Shown piece by piece: positions 59,669-64,000 of a stretch of 64,000 bases of DNA. The notes under the pieces are model-generated. The model was not told the DNA's origin, searched no databases, and saw only the letters and a program-made list of their open reading frames with translations. Both the position numbers and the translations under genes were made by a program. How positions within the stretch are numbered: the first letter of the stretch is position 1; each line of letters begins with the position of its first letter. Source of the DNA: Agromyces bracchium (lineage in GTDB: Bacteria; Actinomycetota; Actinomycetes; Actinomycetales; Microbacteriaceae); the NCBI RefSeq assembly GCF_009709675.1, contig NZ_WMLB01000006.1, positions 248,001-312,000 on the forward strand, in the 5' to 3' direction.

Positions 59669-61294
59669 TCAGGTCTCGTCGGGGCGGTCGGCGCCCGGCA
59701 GGCCCACGACCGGTTCGCCGAGCAACGGGGTCGAGACCGCGTAGATGCCGTGGTTCGCGAACAGCCAGATCAGGTTGCGATCCCACTCCACGAAGATGCC
59801 GTGGACGGGGGCGGCGAGGTCGTCGTCGTCCTTCAGGCCCATGGGCGGCACGAAGTAGGCGCCCACCTTCGGGTCCTCGGGGTCGCGCACGTCGAAGACC
59901 TGCAGGCCCGCGGCGTAGAACGCGTAGGGGATCACGCCGCCGTGCGGGGTGCCGGTGTTGGTGAAGTACCCCGAGCGCTTCGGGCCGAACGAGCCGCGGC
60001 GCTGCGCCCAGTCGGTGAACTTCGCTTCCGCCGGCGGCAGCGGGCGCGGCAGCGTGCGCACGACGCGTGGGCTCGTCGGGTCGCTGACGTCGACCTGGTA
60101 GATCTCCTTGGCGGGCTCGTAGCAGTCGGTGTTCATCGGGTAGCCCGACACGTAGACGTAGCCGGTCTCCTCGACCTGGGTCGTGTCGACGTTGTCGCCC
60201 TCGGTGCCGGCGACGCTCGTCGGCAGCCGGCACCAACCGACGTGGTGGATGTTCGAGGGGTCGGAGACATCCAGCACGAAGAATCCCTGGCCGCCCTGCG
60301 CCGCGTAGGCGTACCTGCCGCCGGCCTCGACCGATCGCGGCATGAACACGCCCATGCGCGAGCCGAACCAGCTGGTCCGGTTGTTCCAGCGGTCGTTGCC
60401 GGCGAGGTACTCGGAGTCGGCTTCCTCCCCTTCGCGGGTGCCGGGCACCCACCAGGTCGAGAGCAGCTCGGGCTTCGACGGGTCGGAGACGTCGTAGGCG
60501 GCGTGGCCGGCGGCCCAGAGCGTCGTCTTGTACGGCTGGTTGGTGAAGGTGTTGTCGGGTGCGGTGGCCACGAAGAGGTACCGGTCGCCGTAGTAGACGG
60601 GCAGGTCGAGCACGCCGTTGCCCTCCTGGATCTCGTCGGGCCCGTGGTTCGGGTCGGTCGAGACCTGGGTGAGCAGGGTCCAGTCGCGCGGGCTCGGGCC
60701 GTTCATCTGCCAGGTGCGGAACCCGCGGAGGCCCTCCCACTCCTTCAGCTGCCCCTCGACGGTGTCGTCGATCCACTTGTTCGCGACGCGGCCCTTGAGG
60801 AAGTACCGCGGGGTCTCGCTCGCCTGGATCGCGATGTGCCGGCCGAGCCGCTCGTTCCACTGCACCGTGGTCGCGCCGAACTCGGGGCGGGGGTCGCCCC
60901 AGCCCCACTGCTCCTCGTCGACGACCTTCAGGTCACGGGGGTCGGTGATGTCGTAGAGCTTCCAGTGGTTGCCGCCGCCGTAGTGCAGCATGTAGCGCGT
61001 GCCCTCCCAGTCGTAGATGCACTGCCACGAGTGGCTCGTGTTCACGACGATCGGGTAGAACGCCTCGGCCTTCGCGTTCAGCGCGTAGGTCTCGGGGTCG
61101 CGGTAGTCCAGCTGTCCCGGCCAGTCGACGAACACGTCGCGCGGCACCGACGGCGTGTGCGCCGGCGGCAGGAAGGTCCCGTCGGGCTGCATCCCCCAGG
61201 TCCCGGCCTCGGGGTCGGCCGGCTCGCCGACGACCCGCTCGAAGTCCTCGGGGCGGTACTTCTTCGCTTCGGCTACGTAGGGGGATCCGGCCAT
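59669..61294 (-). CDS. LVIVD-repeat beta-propeller protein, unknown function
   Basis: A 541-residue protein with recurring strands of LVIVD type: HWKLYDITDPRDLKVVDEE, HAAYDVSDPSKPELLSTWW, FFVLDVSDPSNIHHVG, IYQVDVSDPTSPRVVRTL and LQVFDVRDPEDPKVGAYF. These recur at roughly 60-80 residues and suggest a seven-bladed propeller. No signal peptide is visible. The start at ATG 61294 has TGGAGGCG. It is followed on the same strand by a drug exporter and preceded by a LysR gene, next to an aromatic-pathway-type dehydrogenase; a role in that pathway is possible. Confidence 0.75.
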   Translation of the reverse strand: MAGSPYVAEAKKYRPEDFERVVGEPADPEAGTWGMQPDGTFLPPAHTPSVPRDVFVDWPGQLDYRDPETYALNAKAEAFYPIVVNTSHSWQCIYDWEGTRYMLHYGGGNHWKLYDITDPRDLKVVDEEQWGWGDPRPEFGATTVQWNERLGRHIAIQASETPRYFLKGRVANKWIDDTVEGQLKEWEGLRGFRTWQMNGPSPRDWTLLTQVSTDPNHGPDEIQEGNGVLDLPVYYGDRYLFVATAPDNTFTNQPYKTTLWAAGHAAYDVSDPSKPELLSTWWVPGTREGEEADSEYLAGNDRWNNRTSWFGSRMGVFMPRSVEAGGRYAYAAQGGQGFFVLDVSDPSNIHHVGWCRLPTSVAGTEGDNVDTTQVEETGYVYVSGYPMNTDCYEPAKEIYQVDVSDPTSPRVVRTLPRPLPPAEAKFTDWAQRRGSFGPKRSGYFTNTGTPHGGVIPYAFYAAGLQVFDVRDPEDPKVGAYFVPPMGLKDDDDLAAPVHGIFVEWDRNLIWLFANHGIYAVSTPLLGEPVVGLPGADRPDET

Positions 61295-61387
61295 GACGCC
61301 TCCAGGGTCGGGAGAAGAATCGGGTTCGACGCGTCCATGCGTCGACCCCTTCAGCGTCATCGGCCGGATCGATGCTGTCCAATATCT

Positions 61388-61412
61388 ATACGGGTCGTTG
61401 CCATGACCGTAT
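61388..61412. promoter_or_regulatory. Inverted repeat before the LVIVD gene
   Basis: ATACGGGTC-GTTGCCAT-GACCGTAT (one extra G in the left arm), flanked by AATATCTATA. On the minus strand TATAGATATT could serve as a -10 region. It lies just after the lysR stop and about 95 bp before the LVIVD gene start. Confidence 0.55.
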
Positions 61413-61419
61413 GGGCATA

Positions 61420-62388
61420 TCAGCCGGATGGCGCGGCATCCGCCGTCGCGTACTCGCGCTCGAGCGCAGCGAGCCGAGCCCCCTCCTCCCGCAGGTGCAC
61501 GAGGAGCGCGGCGGCCGCCGGAGAGGGCGTCCGATCCTTCGGCAGCGTGACGCCGACCGACCGGCGGATCGAGCTGAGCGGCGTCGGCAGGAGCTTCACG
61601 CCGCGGTCGTCGACCGCGATGAACATCGGCAGCGCGGCGATGACGTCCGTCGACACGAGGAGGCTCCGCAGCGTCAGCATCGACGTGCACTCCACCCGAT
61701 CGGCCGGCAGCGGGAGCCCCTCGTGGAAGAACACCGCCTCGAGCTCGGCGCGGAGCGCCGTCTGCGCGACGGGGAAGATCCAGGGGTAGGCGAGCAGCTC
61801 GGCGAGCGAGGTGCCCCTCGAACCCGCATGGACCGGATGTCCCGCACGAGCCACGAGCCGGATGGGCTCCTGGTGCAGGCGCTCCTGCTCGAGTCGCACG
61901 GGCACGGTCGGCGAGAGCCGGCCGACCGTCAGGTCGAGGTCACCCGAGAGCAGGAGCTGCTGCAGCATGTCGGGCGTGCCCTCGCGGACGACCACGGTGA
62001 GGCGTGGATGCTCCGCCTTCAGCGCGGCGATGGCGCGAGGCAGCAGCAGGTTGGAACCGGCGAGGTGCGTGCCGACCGTCACCGTGCCGAGCTGGCCGGT
62101 CTGCAGGAGGCGGACCTCCTCGTCGGCCGCGCGGAGCTCGGCGATGACGGACCGGGCGCGCTCGATGAACGGCGCGCCGTACTGCGTCGGAGCGACGCCC
62201 CGCGGCATCCGCTCGAACAGCTGCACCCCGAGGAGGTCCTCGACCTCGCGGAGGCCGCGGGTCACGACGGGCTGGGTGATGTGCAGCGACTCGGCGGCGC
62301 GCACGAGCGTGCCCTCGTCGGCGATGGCGATGATGAGCACGAGGTGCCGGAGCTTGAGCCGGCCGTCGAGGAGTCGATCGGTGACCAT
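61420..62388 (-). CDS. LysR-family regulator (GbpR/PcaQ-like)
   Basis: A 322-residue LysR protein: LKLRHLVLIIAIADEGTLVRAAESLHITQPVVTRGLREVEDLLGVQLFERMPRGVAPTQYG in outline, followed by an effector domain. Its N-terminus is of the type found in regulators of aromatic and sugar-acid catabolism (PcaQ, GbpR, CbbR). ATG 62388 is preferred over upstream ATGs because it gives the family length. Divergent from the aldehyde dehydrogenase; the 82-bp gap contains ACTATAGCC and ATTTGTCGG near the dehydrogenase start. Confidence 0.88.
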   Translation of the reverse strand: MVTDRLLDGRLKLRHLVLIIAIADEGTLVRAAESLHITQPVVTRGLREVEDLLGVQLFERMPRGVAPTQYGAPFIERARSVIAELRAADEEVRLLQTGQLGTVTVGTHLAGSNLLLPRAIAALKAEHPRLTVVVREGTPDMLQQLLLSGDLDLTVGRLSPTVPVRLEQERLHQEPIRLVARAGHPVHAGSRGTSLAELLAYPWIFPVAQTALRAELEAVFFHEGLPLPADRVECTSMLTLRSLLVSTDVIAALPMFIAVDDRGVKLLPTPLSSIRRSVGVTLPKDRTPSPAAAALLVHLREEGARLAALEREYATADAAPSG

Positions 62389-62470
62389 GGCCGGGACTAT
62401 AGCCGGATGGGCATGGCAGCGCATCACAAGAGCATTTGTCGGCATCGTTCGCGCTTCCTAGCCTGAACGC

Positions 62471-63985
62471 ATGCCCTCCCCGACGACGCCGGCACCGATC
62501 ACGGCCCCTCTCCCGACGCGGAGCCCGACCCCGCGCGAGCTCCGCAACGTGATCGGCGGCGAGTTCGTCGACGGGGTGGGCACCTTCGAGAAGATCGACC
62601 CCGTCGACGGCACGCTCGTCGCCGTGGTGCACGAGGCCGGACCGCGGGAGGTCGACCGCGCGGTCGCGGCCGCGCGTGCGGCACTCGAGGGCCCGTGGGG
62701 TCGCATGCCGGTCGCCGAACGCGCCCGGCTGCTCCGCCGGGTCGCCGACGTCGTCGAACGCCGCAGCGAGGAGCTCGTGGCCGCCGAGGTCGGCGATACC
62801 GGCAAGCCCGAGACGCTCGCCCGCGACCTCGACGTCGCGCGCGCGGCGGCGAACTTCCGCTCGTTCGCGGACACGGCCTCGGCCGCCGGCCTCGACTCGT
62901 ACCTCACCGAACTCCCCGACGGTCGCCGAGCGCTCAACTACGCGGTCCGCGCCCCGCTCGGCGTCGTCGCCGTGATCGTGCCGTGGAACCTCCCCCTGCT
63001 CCTGCTCACCTGGAAGCTCGCACCGGCGCTCGCCTCCGGCAACACCGTCGTGGTGAAGCCGTCGGAGGAGACCCCGTCGTCGGCCACGCTGCTCGCCGAG
63101 ATCCTCGCCGAGGCCGGGATCCCCGACGGGGTCGTCAACGTCGTGCACGGGTTCGGGCCGGGCTCGGCCGGCGAGCACCTCACCACCCACCCCGGCATCG
63201 ACGGCGTGACCTTCACGGGCGAGTCGAGCACGGGCTCGGCCATCATGCGCGCGGTCGCCCCCCGCGTCCGCCCCGTCTCGTTCGAGCTCGGCGGCAAGAA
63301 CCCCGCGATCGTGTTCGCGGACGCCGACCTCGACGCGGCGATCGCCGGGCTCGCCCGATCGACCTACCTCAACACCGGCCAGGTGTGCCTCTGCACCGAG
63401 CGCATCTACGTCGAGCGCGCCGTGTTCGACGACATCGCCAACGGCCTCGCCGCCCACGCCAGGCGCCTACGGCTCGGCCGCCCCGAGGATCCCGCGACCA
63501 CGACCGGCCCGCTCATCTCGGCCGCGCACCGCGACAAGGTGCTCTCGTACTACGACCTCGCGATCCGCGAGGGTGCCGAACTGCTGGCCGGCGGAGGCGT
63601 CCCCACGCTCGGCGACGGCCTCGATGCAGGCTCGTGGATCGAGCCGACGCTCTGGACCGGCCTCGACAACGCGAACCGCACGGTGCGCGAGGAGATCTTC
63701 GGGCCGGCCGCGGTCGTCATCCCCTTCGACACCGAGGAGGAAGCCATCGCGCTCGCCAACGACACCGACTACGGACTCGCCGCGGTCACCTGGACCACCG
63801 ACCTCGCGCGCGGCCACCGGGTCGCCCAGCGCCTGCGTGTCGGCATGTCGTGGGTGAACACCTGGTACCTGCGCGACCTCCGCAGCCCGTTCGGCGGCGT
63901 GGGGCTCTCCGGCATCGGCCGCGAGGGCGGCCTGCACTCGCTCGCGTTCTACACCGAGCCGACGAACGTGTGCGTGCAGCTGTGA
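62471..63985 (+). CDS. 2-hydroxymuconic-semialdehyde-type dehydrogenase
   Basis: A 504-residue aldehyde dehydrogenase with catalytic Cys306 in NTGQVCLCTER and base Glu in FELGGKNPAIVF. The end is diagnostic for the HMSDH/aminomuconate semialdehyde dehydrogenase branch: WVNTWYLRDLRSPFGGVGLSGIGREGGLHSLAFYTEPTNVCVQL in outline. It oxidises the ring-cleavage semialdehyde of a meta pathway. The first 25 residues are Pro/Thr-rich. Further pathway genes would be expected beyond the window edge. Confidence 0.88.
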   Translation: MPSPTTPAPITAPLPTRSPTPRELRNVIGGEFVDGVGTFEKIDPVDGTLVAVVHEAGPREVDRAVAAARAALEGPWGRMPVAERARLLRRVADVVERRSEELVAAEVGDTGKPETLARDLDVARAAANFRSFADTASAAGLDSYLTELPDGRRALNYAVRAPLGVVAVIVPWNLPLLLLTWKLAPALASGNTVVVKPSEETPSSATLLAEILAEAGIPDGVVNVVHGFGPGSAGEHLTTHPGIDGVTFTGESSTGSAIMRAVAPRVRPVSFELGGKNPAIVFADADLDAAIAGLARSTYLNTGQVCLCTERIYVERAVFDDIANGLAAHARRLRLGRPEDPATTTGPLISAAHRDKVLSYYDLAIREGAELLAGGGVPTLGDGLDAGSWIEPTLWTGLDNANRTVREEIFGPAAVVIPFDTEEEAIALANDTDYGLAAVTWTTDLARGHRVAQRLRVGMSWVNTWYLRDLRSPFGGVGLSGIGREGGLHSLAFYTEPTNVCVQL

Positions 63986-64000
63986 GCGCGACGACGACCC

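Overview
The window is very GC-rich (around 70% G+C), uses GTG starts freely, and packs genes into short operons with ATGA/GTGA overlaps. The tRNA-Trp/secE/nusG/rplK/rplA order, the murB/MaoC pair, a LuxR-type two-component system and the abundant heptamer GGATGCC/GGCATCC all point to an actinobacterium, most likely Microbacteriaceae and probably Agromyces-like (taxonomy inferred from gene order and protein character only). It looks like ordinary chromosome. I see no phage, transposase, CRISPR array or origin.

Layout. 1-5.4 kb: a flavin amine oxidase end, a Pr6Pr membrane protein, a polar amino-acid ABC importer and small proteins. 5.4-12.7 kb: a catabolic island centred on a divergent GntR regulator, with CaiB-type CoA-transferase, glutaryl-CoA dehydrogenase, a soluble Cache-domain protein, a semialdehyde dehydrogenase and an APC permease. 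Three AT-rich sites carrying AAATCATYC sit before these transcription units. 12.8-20.2 kb: glutaminase-STAS, acylphosphatase, an FHA membrane protein, SPW and SemiSWEET-like proteins, and two tandem LuxR/TPR regulators. 20.3-23.2 kb: rplA, rplK, nusG, secE and tRNA-Trp, with palindromic repeats between them. 23.5-28.2 kb: aminotransferase, dGTPase and the LysG/LysE exporter pair, whose exporter carries an in-frame repeat insertion. 28.2-35.6 kb: a Cys-rich leader peptide before a 2OG-Fe(II) oxygenase, a DGPF/ECF42 sigma unit with a matching promoter, a drug-type ABC exporter and a two-component system. 35.7-41 kb: lipid kinase, PIN toxin/antitoxin, murB with two MaoC proteins, DUF937 and TetR. 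41-45.3 kb: MFS/amidohydrolase and ArsR/SRPBCC operons. 45.4-53.5 kb: a putrescine/GABA operon (gabT, glutamate dehydrogenase, aldehyde dehydrogenase, amine oxidase, stress protein, permease). 53.6-58 kb: an Fe/thiamine-type ABC importer. 58-64 kb: a DHA2 exporter, an LVIVD-repeat protein, a LysR regulator and a hydroxymuconic-semialdehyde-type dehydrogenase.

How the genes work together. Nitrogenous carbon compounds are the theme. The 5.4-12.7 kb island can be read as semialdehyde to glutarate to glutaryl-CoA to crotonyl-CoA, with its own permease and sensor pair. The 45-53 kb operon takes putrescine through 4-aminobutanal and GABA to succinate, and includes a glutamate dehydrogenase that would regenerate the 2-oxoglutarate GabT consumes. 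Glutaminase, LysE and the amino-acid ABC importer fit the same diet. A family of short palindromic repeats (GGTGGTCGAGTAG...GTATCGAGACC) is scattered mostly between genes and once inside a gene.
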